From Auricularia sp. M13 (taxonomy: Eukaryota; Basidiomycota; Agaricomycetes; Auriculariales; Auriculariaceae), in the NCBI GenBank assembly GCA_037042915.1, contig CM073202.1:2914001-2978000 (forward strand): a DNA stretch of 64,000 nt, written 5' to 3'. Each line of letters opens with the position of its first letter. Position 1 is the first letter of the stretch. Shown in pieces: positions 22,801-33,767 of this stretch. A model generated the notes under the pieces. It saw nothing but the letters and a program-made list of their open reading frames with translations, was not told the origin of the DNA and did no database searches. A program made the position numbers and the translations under genes.

Positions 22801-25074
22801 TCACGCAGTCCCCACGACGGGAGAAACTGTCGAAGCGCTGGCATCCAGGTTCTTCTCCGCAAAGCCCATCGTGGAGCCCACGCCCTTATTGCCAAAGTAC
22901 CAAGCGACGTAGTACTGGTCGAGGAACGGCGCCCTGCACATAATCGCCTCTGAATCAGCCAATCATTCTTACTCATACAGGACAATGCACACTGCACTCA
23001 CCCCGTAATCCAGTTCGTCGTATCCCCCGCATCGTTCGCCAGCGCATTGCAGAACCCGCTCCCATCGTCGCTCGCAGCATCGGCCAGCGCAAACGTATAG
23101 TTGCGCGCCTGGGTGCCGTGGAAGTTCCACGTCATGCTCGCCGCGCACGGGAAGCGGCCGTCATCGCGCGCGCCGGCGAGCTGCAGAAGCGTGTTCCAGT
23201 CGTTCGTGGGGAGGCCGAGCAGCCCGGGGTCGCCCGTGTCGAGCGCCATAGTCGTGTGCGTGAACTGCGGCGTGGCGTCGACGGTGTTGCCGGAGCCGTC
23301 GCTCACCCAGCGCTGCGCGTTGGGGATCTGCCATTGGGACGAGGTCGTCAGAGGCACCCTGCGCGTTGATGATGAGCGTTATGCAGGTTTACACTCGTTA
23401 AGTTTGTGGTCCTCACCAATCTACAGTGCCTTTGAACTTGTTGCGGTCGATGCCACCAATCTGAGTGACGGATTGGACGCCGTCTGCGGGCTTGTCGTTC
23501 GGTGCGAGCTGCAATGGCATTGTGTCAGTCGCGGACATGACGCTGAGATGCTGACGGACCTGGTAGAAGGCTAGAACAGGCGCAGAGATGATCCCCTGCT
23601 CGTACATGTTCTCGACGAAGCTCGGGTACGCTCCACAGAGATTACCGTTGCAATAGCTCTTGCCCATGCCTGAGCGCGAAGTCAGGATTGGACTGGCAAA
23701 GACAACATCGCGAAGCAACTAACCAAAGTTTCCATCGAGCCCCTCACCGCCTTCTGGGACCTAGCGAGAATGATTAAATGCAACTCTGAGCACGGAATGC
23801 GAGGCCAGTTTTCATACCTGGTAGCATGCACCAAAGGTCGAGGACGGGATCGTCGCGTTACCTGTCCGCCTGTCAGCACAGACCTCTGAGTCTGCTAGAA
23901 GATACACGATGCCTACCCAGAGTCACAGTATCGGAAATACGCCATGATCCAAGAGTGTTGGCCGGTCCGCCGTCGCCGTACACAGCGACGTCCGTCTTGG
24001 TGGTATTCGCAAAGTTGTTGGACGATTCCTTGTACGTGCTATGTCCCTCTGCCACGCAGACGTCAACTCAACATTACAGAATTCGCATCCCAACATGACT
24101 TACGGCACTGCTGCTGCGTGCAACCGTCCCAGATGACCCAGGTCCCTGTGGCACCTGTGTCGAACAGGACGTTGACGCTGTCGCCGTTGCCACCGTTCAG
24201 CGGCGAGTCGGCACCAAGCTGTCAGGGCCGTGCTCGCATCATCGCGCAGGGTCGTGCAGAGTGAAACCAGTACGCACCGAGATCCTGACGTGGTAGCTGA
24301 ACTCGAGCGGCGCTTCGGCGATCCACGAGCCTTCGGGGAATGTGGGCGCCTGCGGCGGTGCGGGCACGCCGTTCAGGATGAAATGGTCGACTAGACGAAC
24401 CCCCGATGCGTGAGCGCACAAGTTGCGCAGCTAAGTCCCAGTCCGCACGCACTGTTCATCTGCCCGAACCTGTCCACGCGCTCGTCGAGCACGTTCGTGA
24501 TGACCACGGTGTGGACTTCGTCGGTCAGATCATCCCGCGAGTACAGCTTCTTCGGCGGGTCGTCGCCGGTGCTGCTCGGGTTGTCGTAGTTGACCTCCAC
24601 GGCGTCCCCGCCGTCGATCGTGAGCGAATATTTGCCGCCGTCGGAGCGTTCATATCCTGCCGTCGAGTTAGACGCCATCCTGTCGAGACTCGAAACGAGG
24701 CAACGTACCCCAGAACTCGAAAACGGAGCTGAACAAGTCAATATGAATCAGAATGCTGATATCGAGCGTGCAGCAAGAAGGGTCTTACGAGGCAACTGAG
24801 CGGAGAGTCAGCTTCTCCTAATGTGGTTTTGACAATACATGCAAAACTTACAAGGAAAAGTGAATGTTACGACGCCCTGGTCGTCGTTGGATAACAAGAA
24901 CTGTGCAGTCCCGCCATAGGCACCCGGTGCGCCGATACCAGCCCAACCGTCTGAAGGTTGATATGCCACAGAGGCATCGTTGGAAGGAATGCCGATGTCC
25001 GAGGCTCCTCTGCAGGCGTTGATCGCAAAAAGCAGGAGCGGCACCAGGCGGGACAGCGCTGGAACGAAACCCAT
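22801..25074 (-). CDS. Secreted aspartic protease with N-terminal jelly-roll-like domain
   Basis: Signal peptide MGFVPALSRLVPLLLFA. The N-terminal region (VTFTFPFASSVFEFWG, YERSDGGKYSLTIDGG, HTVVITNVLDE) resembles the lectin-like jelly roll common in Agaricomycete secreted proteins. The C-terminal part is an A1-type aspartic protease: first active-site motif FDTGATGTWVIWDGC, flap-like region, second motif MALDTGDPG, and GAPFLDQYYVAWYF near the end. It would cleave proteins extracellularly at acid pH. At least eleven exons; the first are 25074-24852, 24795-24789 (7 nt), 24728-24709 (20 nt), 24656-24453, 24390-24278 and 24218-24104. Every junction preserves frame. The second motif has Asp after DTG where Thr or Ser is usual, so activity should not be assumed. 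Confidence 0.85.
24789..24795 (-). other. 7-nt microexon of the aspartic protease gene
   Basis: Reverse-strand TTGCCTC is bounded by CGCTCAG upstream and GTAAGA downstream. With the single T left by exon 1 and the first C of the 20-nt exon 3 it encodes Phe-Ala-Ser. Skipping it shifts the frame into exon 3 and breaks the FEFWG-YERSDGG connection. Confidence 0.75.
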
Positions 25075-27527
25075 AGTAGTTAAGCAAAAGTCGGGGGAAA
25101 GAAAGAAAAGATTTGATCGACCTGGACGGTGAATCGCGCCCTATAAGTAGCCAGATGTACGGGAGCACGCGCGGCCATGTGCATCGGGGACGGCTAATGC
25201 AGTGTGTGCTAAATCTGGAGGGGCGCGGATGAGGAAGGAATGCGGGATAGACCGACGAAGCCGGACTTCCTTGACCTTTTTGCCTCCTACGTTCTGCTAC
25301 AGAATGCCCGTCTTCAAGCTTTACAAGTGTTCAATCTTCAACACTTCGACGGCCTATCTTCATGAGAGTCCCCGGCCATCAGGCTGCCCTGAACTTGACG
25401 GCTCGCCAGCCAATGCAGTGCGTTGTTGACATTGGGCTCGCCGACAATTTGCAACTTGACTGGAAGTCGTCAGCGCAGTCTATCATCTTAGGATATTCCT
25501 GTAAGCCTGGACGATAGTGCGCAATGTGCGTTAGGTAACCAGCCTACAAGTTTAATTTGGTTGCGAAGCGCATCTCAGAACTCGTCGCAGTCATTATGAA
25601 GGATGTGCCTATTTGAATTGGTACGCATGACTGCTAGGGTAGCAAACGACTCCATACACCCCCAACCGAAATGCGGGCGACTGCGTCGGCGAGCCTGCTG
25701 GCAAGCCGTAAGCTTCCGGCTCGGGCGGCTGCGAGCTTGCGGTCAGGTCGCTGCCATGTGCTGCGGCAATCTTATTCCAGACCCGCCAGCGCCGACATGA
25801 TGACCTTGTAAATGTGAATTCAAAACCACTTGCCCGTTAACCTGGAATTATGCTAGTTCGCCGGGTTGCAGCGTTTATCACGAATAACAGGTAGTAGCAT
25901 CGTTCAGCAAGTTGTCACTACGATGTTTCACGGGATATAGTTGACAGGTATTCACGGTTGGCCAGCGGTAAGTGCACATGTCAGGCAGCAGCAGCCGAGC
26001 CAGGCCAACTACGAACCTTGAGTCCACAAAACGTTTAAGTTCGCGCAGTGCCAGGCGGAGTCGGACTTCGCTGCCTCTTGCCTACGACCGCCATCTTGTC
26101 CATGGCCAGCTGTCGACTGTAGCGCCTCTTGCCGCTGCTGGGCAAGACTTATCGTGCTCCTGCCATGAGGTAAGTGCGGCCTTGCTCTGGCGCCAGCCTC
26201 CGCTGATACAATATTGGGCGACAGTGCATTCATGCGCTGCCGGGCAGTATCTTGTAGTGGTATGTACAAGTATCGCTGGCTTCAAGTCGGCTTACAGCTC
26301 TGTCAGCTTCACACGTTTTAGCAGCTCGAGTGCCTCGCTGGTGCGTATATATTTCTACTTTTCCTGTGATGTCGCTCAACAGCTTTGCCGGTCTCCTCGT
26401 CACGACCAATGCACACATCGCCGCACCTTGCCCAGTCTAGGGCCAGTGCATACCTCGCGGGGGCGTGGGTCGGTACGTTAGGTTGTATTGTTGCTGTGGC
26501 TTAGACTCACGTTTGCAGCCAGGATTACCGTCAGAACGCGAGCAAGCACGCTGAGGTCGACAATTCGTAGATCGACTGGTCCTGACGCGCAAATTCTGGA
26601 CAACGTACGTTACCCCCGTCGTCATGCGGTCAGCTGCTGATTCAAGCCCAGATGCTGTTCGTGCCGTACCACCAGCGACACCACAGATGCCCGGCGACGA
26701 GCAGGTAGCACGAGCGCCATCATGGCGCATTTACCGTCACCTCAACATCCGCCGGTGCCGTCAATTAGGTTGTTATCCCGATACTCGCAGTAAATGGTAA
26801 GATTGACGCCGCTGCTTTCTGTAAAGTAGATTAGATAATGTAGTTGAATTTAATATAAATCAGTGTTCATTTCATTCTGCACATTTAACAAGCAGCATCG
26901 GGAAAATGAAGAGCAAAGCGTCCCCTCTATTGGCACGTTGATGGTGGACCCTGGATGGCATGCAGCCATAACGGACACAGTACAATTCCAGCATTGGGCT
27001 GTCTATACAGGTGCAAGCTGGCGAGCGACCTTGTCGCGAGGTTGGCTCTTCGTTCCGACCGGCAGATGACTCAACAGGTTGCAGCTTCCTTCGATGACGG
27101 AGATTGCTGCGGGGAAAGATGGGCAGGCCTCGGAAGTATTCAAGGAATTCAGGCTTGCGCGAGTCTTGCAACGACATGAAAACCGGCTTGCCGGGATAGG
27201 CACACCAGCCGGCCTTCAGCGACATCGAAGGCACGTCCAGTCTCGTTTGGGCGTGATAACGCTCATGTTCATGGCATTCAGGTCGATTGACTGCCGTGAC
27301 GCCTTGCCATTCGGATCGGACAGCGCTTGAGCGCTCTCTGGAATGTCGATCAGGGCTTACAAGACGCACCCACATTCGCCTTGTCGTTTTCCAGAACATG
27401 TACCGGAGGTCTACATTTTGGTCTCTACTTCATGCAGACGTAGACTCCTGGAAGCCGAACTGCCGATACTGCGCTATAAACATCGACTCCAAGGGTCACA
27501 GCCGTCGGCAAAAGCGGGTCCCAGCGG
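25075..27527. other. 2.4 kb region without supported gene
   Basis: Contains the 5' flank of the aspartic protease gene. ORFs of 169 codons (25972, plus) and 175 codons (26872-27399, minus) lack any domain or signal and have mixed frames; the second could be a decayed gene. No repeat boundaries seen. Confidence 0.4.
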
Positions 27528-27535
27528 TATAAAAG
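27528..27535 (+). promoter_or_regulatory. TATA box of NIS1-like gene A
   Basis: TATAAAAG 89 nt upstream of the ATG at 27617. Confidence 0.65.
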
Positions 27536-27616
27536 ACACACGACGGGCGCAGCAAACAGCTCAGGTCTTTGTTGACTCTGCAAGCTCATCATCTCCTCCA
27601 GTCCCGGCCCCGCACG

Positions 27617-28157
27617 ATGTTCAAAATCTTCATTCCCGTCGCCTGCGCCGCTGCGGCTGCTGCCCGCATCGTGTCCATTGCTCCACTCGAGGGCACGTTC
27701 CAGGCCAGCAACGCGTCGACCCTCACGCCTACGTTCATCACGGAGAACACACAAAGCCCTGTGTATGTCGCAAGCGCTCGCTGAGACTATTTCAGACATT
27801 GACACCATCGTTATAGCTTTGACTGGTTTGCAGCGGTTGGGGTCTCGCCCGCCGAGCCTCCCCGCGCGGACCCGACAGCATTGGGCCGATGGATTGCCAA
27901 TATCGACTTCTCAGCCATAGGACATGACCTCACAGTGCGCCTTGCGCTCCTCTTTGCAGGTGCTCACGCGTCTAACGACTGCATAGCCTACCGGCAACTT
28001 CACGGTGGACGTGCCCGTCAACACCAACAACGCCATCACGCGCGGCAGCGCGCAGTACATCATCACTGTGGCCGTTATGGAGAGCGTAGGAGTGGCGGAA
28101 TCGGCGTCGGCCAGGTACTTCAACATGACCTTCGAGGCGACGACGCTTGGCCAGTGA
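27617..28157 (+). CDS. NIS1-like small secreted protein A
   Basis: Three exons (27617-27762, 27817-27934, 27987-28157) give 144 residues. Signal peptide MFKIFIPVACAAAAA, then RIVSIAP, a central LGRWIANIDF-x-GHDL motif, GNFTVDVPV and a final beta segment (YIITVAVMESVGVAESA...FNMTFEA). This layout matches the NIS1 family of fungal secreted proteins, whose studied members dampen plant pattern-triggered immunity; basidiomycete members are mostly uncharacterised. It is a tandem paralogue of the next gene with the first two introns conserved in position and phase. It lacks cysteines in the mature chain. Family assignment rests on motif order, not alignment. Confidence 0.65.
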
Positions 28158-28598
28158 AGGCTTCCTGTGCCTCAAATGCCCATGGACACTTCTTGAACCT
28201 TGATAGCATACGTAATTCATAGGATACAGTACATTAGCCCGCAACAGAGTCTTTCTACGTTCGAATCTTCGTTGTGCGCGCGCAGAAAGGTGATCATGAC
28301 GTCACCAGGTGATTGACCAAGGATCCACAGTGGCGGTGCCCTACTCGCCAGCGCCGGCTTTCTGGCCCCATCAGGAGTCTGGCGTCCTTCGAACTACTCA
28401 TGTGCAAGCTGTACATGTTCCACCCATGCATATGTAGAGCATTTCAAGCTGAAACTTGGGCGAAATAAAGCAGCAAGCTGCTTGCCAAGCCAGTCCTGCC
28501 GTAAGCGAATGCGCTGCCGGTCACCGGATGCCCGAATGAGCGAAGGGCTGCGGGACACTCCACACCTTTCACGGCGAGGCGCTGAGAGACTCGCCCAG

Positions 28599-28607
28599 TA
28601 TTAAAAG
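28599..28607 (+). promoter_or_regulatory. TATA-like box of NIS1-like gene B
   Basis: TATTAAAAG about 100 nt upstream of the ATG at 28707. Confidence 0.5.
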
Positions 28608-28706
28608 GGCCTCACCTGAGTCTGCTGCTCTCCAAGTCTTTGCTGGCTTTCAGCGCCCCCACCACTCCTTCAAGCTCCATCCCTGCACCTCACCTCACAC
28701 CACAAC

Positions 28707-29326
28707 ATGCAACTCACTCGCCTCCTCACAATCTTTGGTGCCGCTTCGCTGGCGTCAGCGCGAATTGTTGGTTTGGCCCCCTTCGGCGACTTTGGCCAGT
28801 TCTTGGCGGCGAACGAATCGACGTTCGAGCTCACGTTCCTCACGCTGAACTCGCAGCAGCCTCAGTGCGCCCTTTCTACTTTCCACTTCATATAACACAC
28901 TCCTAACCTCCTTTATTTAGCTGGGACTGGAGCGCTGCCATTGGTATTCGCCCGGCTAACGAGTCCGCGGACGAGACGTCGCTTGGAACCTGGATAGCCA
29001 ACGTCGACTTTGCGGCTCTCGACCAAGATCTGACCGTACGTCCTGCGCTAGACGCGTCCGTTTTTCCGACTAGAAGACCGAGAACCTGTGTAGGGTAACG
29101 GAAACTTCACCGTGGAAATTCCCTTGCCGTCCAGTGCATTCAAGAGCGGGACGGGCACGTACGTCCTCAATGCTGCAGTCGTCTCCTCCTTCGATGTACG
29201 TCTCACGTCTCACCGGGATCTATTAGCGAAAACACAGGCTAACTCGCCAGGAAGAGAAACCAGGCTACTCAACTGCAGTTCTTCAACCTCATCTTCACCG
29301 CAGAAGTGTCCAGTGGCCCCGCTTGA
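28707..29326 (+). CDS. NIS1-like small secreted protein B
   Basis: Four exons (28707-28864, 28921-29035, 29094-29195, 29264-29326) give 145 residues. Signal peptide MQLTRLLTIFGAASLASA, then RIVGLAPFGDF, WDWSAAIGI, LGTWIANVDFAALDQDLT, GNGNFTVEIPLP, TYVLNAAVV and a short last exon (ATQLQFFNLIFTAEVSSGPA). It is the same architecture as gene A, 0.55 kb upstream, so a tandem duplication that has diverged strongly. The last acceptor could be 29251 or 29264; the latter gives the beta-strand end expected from gene A. Confidence 0.65.
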
Positions 29327-29661
29327 GCTGATAGGAAGCTGAGAACTGACACGGAGTGTGAAACGGACGCACCTACAATAGTTTAGTTCTAATGCTAATA
29401 ATGCACGAGTCGAGATGCTATTGATTCTTTAATTAACCTCTTCCATTTGTCACGATATGCACAAGAACAGTGAACAGACAATGTTCGCGAAGCGCGAGGT
29501 TGCGGGCAGCAATTTCGGACTGCACGTTCTCCGAGGCTTCCTACGCCAGTCTCATCCATTGCCCAGCGTTTTGCACCATCTTTCTGTTTCTAGGGCTGGC
29601 AACAAGATCCCTCCTGCGACGGTCCAAAGAACTTGGGCTTCGAAGTATTTCCAGGTCTGGG

Positions 29662-29669
29662 TATAAAAG
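29662..29669 (+). promoter_or_regulatory. TATA box of the lectin gene
   Basis: TATAAAAG 137 nt upstream of the ATG at 29799. Confidence 0.55.
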
Positions 29670-29798
29670 TCCACGTGAATCGCCTCTCTCTCTCTCAAAA
29701 TCCCCACCTCACAGCGTTACCAATCATCTCTCAGCTTTTTCATCGAGTTTGTAATCCCATCTATCGACCTCGCTGCTCTGACCCTTACTGCAGGGACC

Positions 29799-30239
29799 AT
29801 GGCCCACGTATTCACCGTGCGCATCCACCGCACGAAGAAGGACGCGCACAACTCCATCGTCGTCGAGCAGACGGTCTGGCACACCGGCAACGGCGGGATC
29901 TGGCACGCGGCCAATGGCGAGCACAGACTCACCATGAACGCCGGCGGCACCTCAGGCTGTCTGCGCTTCCAGCGCGGCGACGGCGCAGCGGAGGGCGACT
30001 ACTTCTGCTTCGTCATGGGCATCGACGACGGCAAGCCGTGGATCGACTGCCTCGTCGACCTAAAGCACAACGAGACCGCGTGCTTCCTCCACCCGACGTA
30101 CTACGACGAGAAGGCGCGCTGCAAGGTGCGCGAGAAGCACGAGAAGGAGGTGTGCAAGAAGGACTGCAAGGGCAGGGAGTACAAGATCTGCTGCCACCCC
30201 CAGGAGAAGCATTGCCTCGTCGAGTGCTACATCGAGTAG
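29799..30239 (+). CDS. Fungal fruit-body lectin family protein (ABL-like), Cys-rich
   Basis: Uninterrupted 146-codon ORF. The N-terminal two thirds (VEQTVWHTGNGGIW, LTMNAGGTSGCLRF, PWIDCLVDL) match the fungal fruit-body lectin family (PF07367) typified by the Agaricus bisporus lectin: a small actinoporin-like beta sandwich that binds Gal-GalNAc and GlcNAc ends of glycans. No signal peptide, as usual for these cytosolic lectins. The C-terminal third is unusual: about ten cysteines in the last 45 residues (CKVREKHEKEVCKKDC, KICCHPQEKHCLVECYIE), whereas family members generally have few. This suggests disulfide- or metal-stabilised structure or a divergent role. Confidence 0.85.
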   Translation: MAHVFTVRIHRTKKDAHNSIVVEQTVWHTGNGGIWHAANGEHRLTMNAGGTSGCLRFQRGDGAAEGDYFCFVMGIDDGKPWIDCLVDLKHNETACFLHPTYYDEKARCKVREKHEKEVCKKDCKGREYKICCHPQEKHCLVECYIE

Positions 30240-31344
30240 TGACCTCCCTCTGTTAGTCTGTTGTTCACAGGTAGCGCACTGGCTCGGAATGCCAGCGTCT
30301 GATATTGAGACAAGGATCGGTACTTTGTGCGCATGGTGAGCTCAGGCATTAAGCACGGTAAACCGAGTTAGTCGTCCTTTGACGAGCAAATGGTCCATGT
30401 CATGCAAAGGCTGGCAGCCAGACAGGGCTACCAGGGCTGAGGTGCCGCAATGAGGCCGCAATGAGGGTGAGCTTTGCATCGCCAAAAAGAAGCGACTGGC
30501 GACGGCATTCATATCAAACACCAGACAACGCCATAACAGACAGTAACCGTCGGGGAGCGGCACTGGCAGACGCGGCTGTCTCTACAGATAGCCCAAGTCG
30601 CCAGAATGAAGTTACGAGGACACAGCTCAGAGGGCCTAGGGGACAGTTGTCATTGGCCAAGATAAACGTCGACCTTTCCAGAAGCAGATCACGTTGGTTG
30701 ACTTTCAGTTCTGCTTCTGAGCTTTGGCTTTCGGTTCTGGAAGACTGGAATTGAGCAGCGCCAGCAAGCACAGATGCCGCGATGTGCAGTCGCGGTACAT
30801 AGTGCGAATGCGGAGACGGGGACGGGTTGCGCAGCTTGCCTTCTGGGTCTTAGTCCATGATGTCGGCGGCAGGAGGGACAGATGCGTCTCGTGTTCCAAA
30901 GTCCGCTCGTTGCTTTTTCCCTTCGGCCGTCATTCGCGGGTAGGAACTTTTGGACCATGTTCTCCTATCGCTGTGGAGACTCAACTGGATACACTGCTAC
31001 TCTCTCTCAATTCTTGTGCAGCGCATGATGCAGTCGAACGGAACCCGACCGTAACTCCGGATTTTAAAGCTGTTCGAAAGCCTTGAGCATGTTGGATATA
31101 CTACGACGATGCTCTACTTAGCCTCAAAGAAACGATTTGAGTGAGCCGGGAAGTTATTGGCCCCCGTCTTTACCAGGGCTTCTTGCTGTTTAGCCTTGAC
31201 GAGTTCATGCATCTAAAGTGTCGTGCTCGCGAGGCTACTGCATGGACTATTCATTGGACATCGGCGTTCTCGCCATCGCCACTGGGCTCTGTTACAACAA
31301 ACTCTTTCTATGCCTGGCGAGCGCAGATTCCTAAGCGGTCGAAC
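30240..31344. other. Intergenic region, nothing convincing
   Basis: Between convergent genes (lectin forward, GMC array reverse). Only short low-quality ORFs. Confidence 0.4.
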
Positions 31345-33226
31345 CTAAGGTGCGCCCGCCCAGTCCTTCGCAATCAGCACAGCAGCTCGCTCAGCAATAG
31401 CGTAGACGGAGGTTTGGATGTGTGCCGACACCTGCACAGGCATGATGCTGGCGTCAACAACGCGCAGGTTCTTCGTGCCGTGTACCCGCAACTGTGCGTC
31501 GACAACGCCGCCCTCCGCGTGCGCCATCATCGCGCACGTCCCCGTCGGGTGGTCGATGCTCGCCATCGCCTTGCGCGCGTACTCCTTCCACTCCGCATCC
31601 GTCTGCACCGCAGAACCCGGCTCGTACTCGGCCACCCAGACGTCCTTGAGCGGCGGCGTCTCTGCGACCTTCCGTATGTGCCTGGCGGCCGCAGCGACGG
31701 CTGCGAGGTCGTACGGGTTGCTGAGGAAGCGCGGGTCGAGAACGGGCAACGCGTGTGGCGCAGAGACGTTGATGTGGACGCTGCCCTGCGCGAACAGGTG
31801 CATGACGGCGCTGATGAGCGTGAAGAAGCCCTGCCCGAACAGGCTGCTGTTCTGCGTGGGGTAGCCCTTCGCGCCGGTGTATCCGTCCGAGAAGATGAGC
31901 TCAACGTCCGGCACGCGCGCGTCGGACAAGTACTCCATCTTCTTCCGGTCGATGGGCGAATCGTTTTGCGCTGAGGCACGCGCCAGAGAGGATAGCCTGG
32001 CGACGCTGACGTTGGCCTGCGCCCACGTGAAGTAGGCATACGCGCTGCCCGTGTAATCGTATGCACCACCGCGCAGGTCGGCGTTGTACAGTGCGAGCTG
32101 CTCGGCGGCGTATGTCGCGTTGTGCTTGACCTTGTCAAACGAGGTGAAGTTGGGCTTGAGCTGATATGAGTTCTGTATGCGCACATGCTCCTGCAAATGC
32201 TCCCCGACACCAGGCAGATCTATGAGAGTGGCGATACCAGCTTGGCGGAGAATTGAGCTGTTGCCAATTCCAGACCGCTCGAGCACACCAGGGGAAAGGT
32301 ACGTCCCCGCCGCCAGAATGACTTCCTTTCGAGCTCTGAGTATTGTCCCGTTATCCAGCGTTACGCCAGTAGCAATTAACATTCGGTCACGGTGAGGGCT
32401 GAAGTTGATTTTATCCACACTGGTGTTGGCTCTGATTACCAAGTTATGGCCTGCGTGCGGAAGATAAAAAATGCTGTAGCTTCTCGTGTAGTCGCGGGCA
32501 CGGAGATTACTAGGCTGACGCATCACGCCCAAAGGATCTCCATCCAGAGACTCCAGGTTGTTCCGCAAGCCAAGTCTTTCCATTGCAGGGATGAAGGCGA
32601 GCTGCTGCGCTGGAACGGCTTCATTGATCAGCGTTTGGATAGGACCACCAAATCCAACGCCCTGTCGACCGTAAACTCCAAACTCAGTGGGGCGCGAGAA
32701 GTTCTCCACGCGCAGCATGGCGTGGAACATCCCATCCCAGTCCCACCCGGAGCTGCGCCCGCCAAACGCGGCGTCGCTCCAGGCATCGTACTCGGCGCGT
32801 GACGTGCGGTCCCACGTCATGAAGTTCAGTGCGCTGCTCCCTCCAAGGACCTTTCCACGCGGCAGGGAGATACTGCGGGAACCAGCGTGTGGCTGTGGGA
32901 CCGTCGTCAGCTTCCAGTCGAATTGGGTGCCAAAGGTCGATCCTCGCAGGCCTGGGTTGTTAATGCCTGGCTCGGAGGGCGCTGAGACACCGGCCTCCAT
33001 TACGACGATGCTGGCAGAGGGCAACAGTTCTGAGAGCCGGGTCGACAATGCTAGCCCGGCCGTTCCTCCGCCCACGACAATCTGCAGTTCGAGTGTGTCA
33101 GTCTCACGAAGGTCGGTCGCGGTCATGGCAGTCCTTGCTCACGAAATCGTAGTAGGTGGTCGCCATTGCGCCAGCCAGAGAGGAGTAAAATAATAGCCAT
33201 AGTCTGGCGCTGCGAGGGGCGTGCAT
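31345..33226 (-). CDS. GMC oxidoreductase 1, aryl-alcohol-oxidase-like
   Basis: Exon 1 (33226-33143) encodes a 28-residue leader (MHAPRSARLWLLFYSSLAG...) ending Tyr-Asp-Phe. A 61-nt intron joins it to exon 2 (33081-31345) for 606 residues. FAD-binding motif IVVGGGTAGLALS, GMC signature 1 ([14 protein letters not shown]), signature 2 (GTYLSPGVLERSGIG), and the two active-site histidines in DHPTGT and SAHIQTSVY near the C-terminus. The family oxidises aromatic and aliphatic alcohols or sugars, passing electrons to O2 (giving H2O2) or quinones, and supports lignocellulose decay. The uninterrupted ORF from an internal ATG at 33126 is not the true start because it lacks the YDF residues that complete the FAD fold. 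First of four tandem paralogues. Confidence 0.9.
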
Positions 33227-33767
33227 GGAGAAGAGACTCGGGCGGGCAGAGATGCGCCTGTTAGAGACTACCCGATGCATGCTGACAGCGACGGACTGGC
33301 GTCTGACATCTAGCTATAACCATACAGACCCCGTAGCGCGCGCCTCATTTGCAATATAGTGACCTGCACCAGTCATTCTCGTGGCAGAGGGCTGCCTTTG
33401 CCAACAATACAGGATTGTTCATGAGATCACAGCAGATCATTGTGTTGAGAGCGCCAGAATTCGAGCTTGCGGCCGGAGGAGGGTGTCGCGAACGTTGAGG
33501 CAGCTGAGCTGGATCCTGGCGGCGTCCTCCGCAGGGATGAGACCCTGAGAGCGTGACCCGGGAAGCAATGCTCCACGTATTCGAAAGACGCACGTATTAG
33601 CGGATTCAATGCATGCAGACCCTTGAGATCTCGCGGCTCAGGTACAGTGACGATTATTACATTAATCCCACTAATATTCTGTAAAGCTGCGCCGACTTTA
33701 TGAGATCATTATTATACGAAGTGATGGGATTCTGCATTGGCACATACTGTAATTACCCGGACACGAA
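33227..33767. other. Spacer between GMC genes 1 and 2
   Basis: Promoter of GMC 1 and 3' flank of GMC 2. No gene seen. Confidence 0.5.

Noticed and set aside
33081-33126. ATG at 33126 as the start of GMC gene 1
   Set aside because: It lies inside the intron; the true first exon provides the leader and the Tyr-Asp-Phe that precede the FAD motif in all four paralogues.
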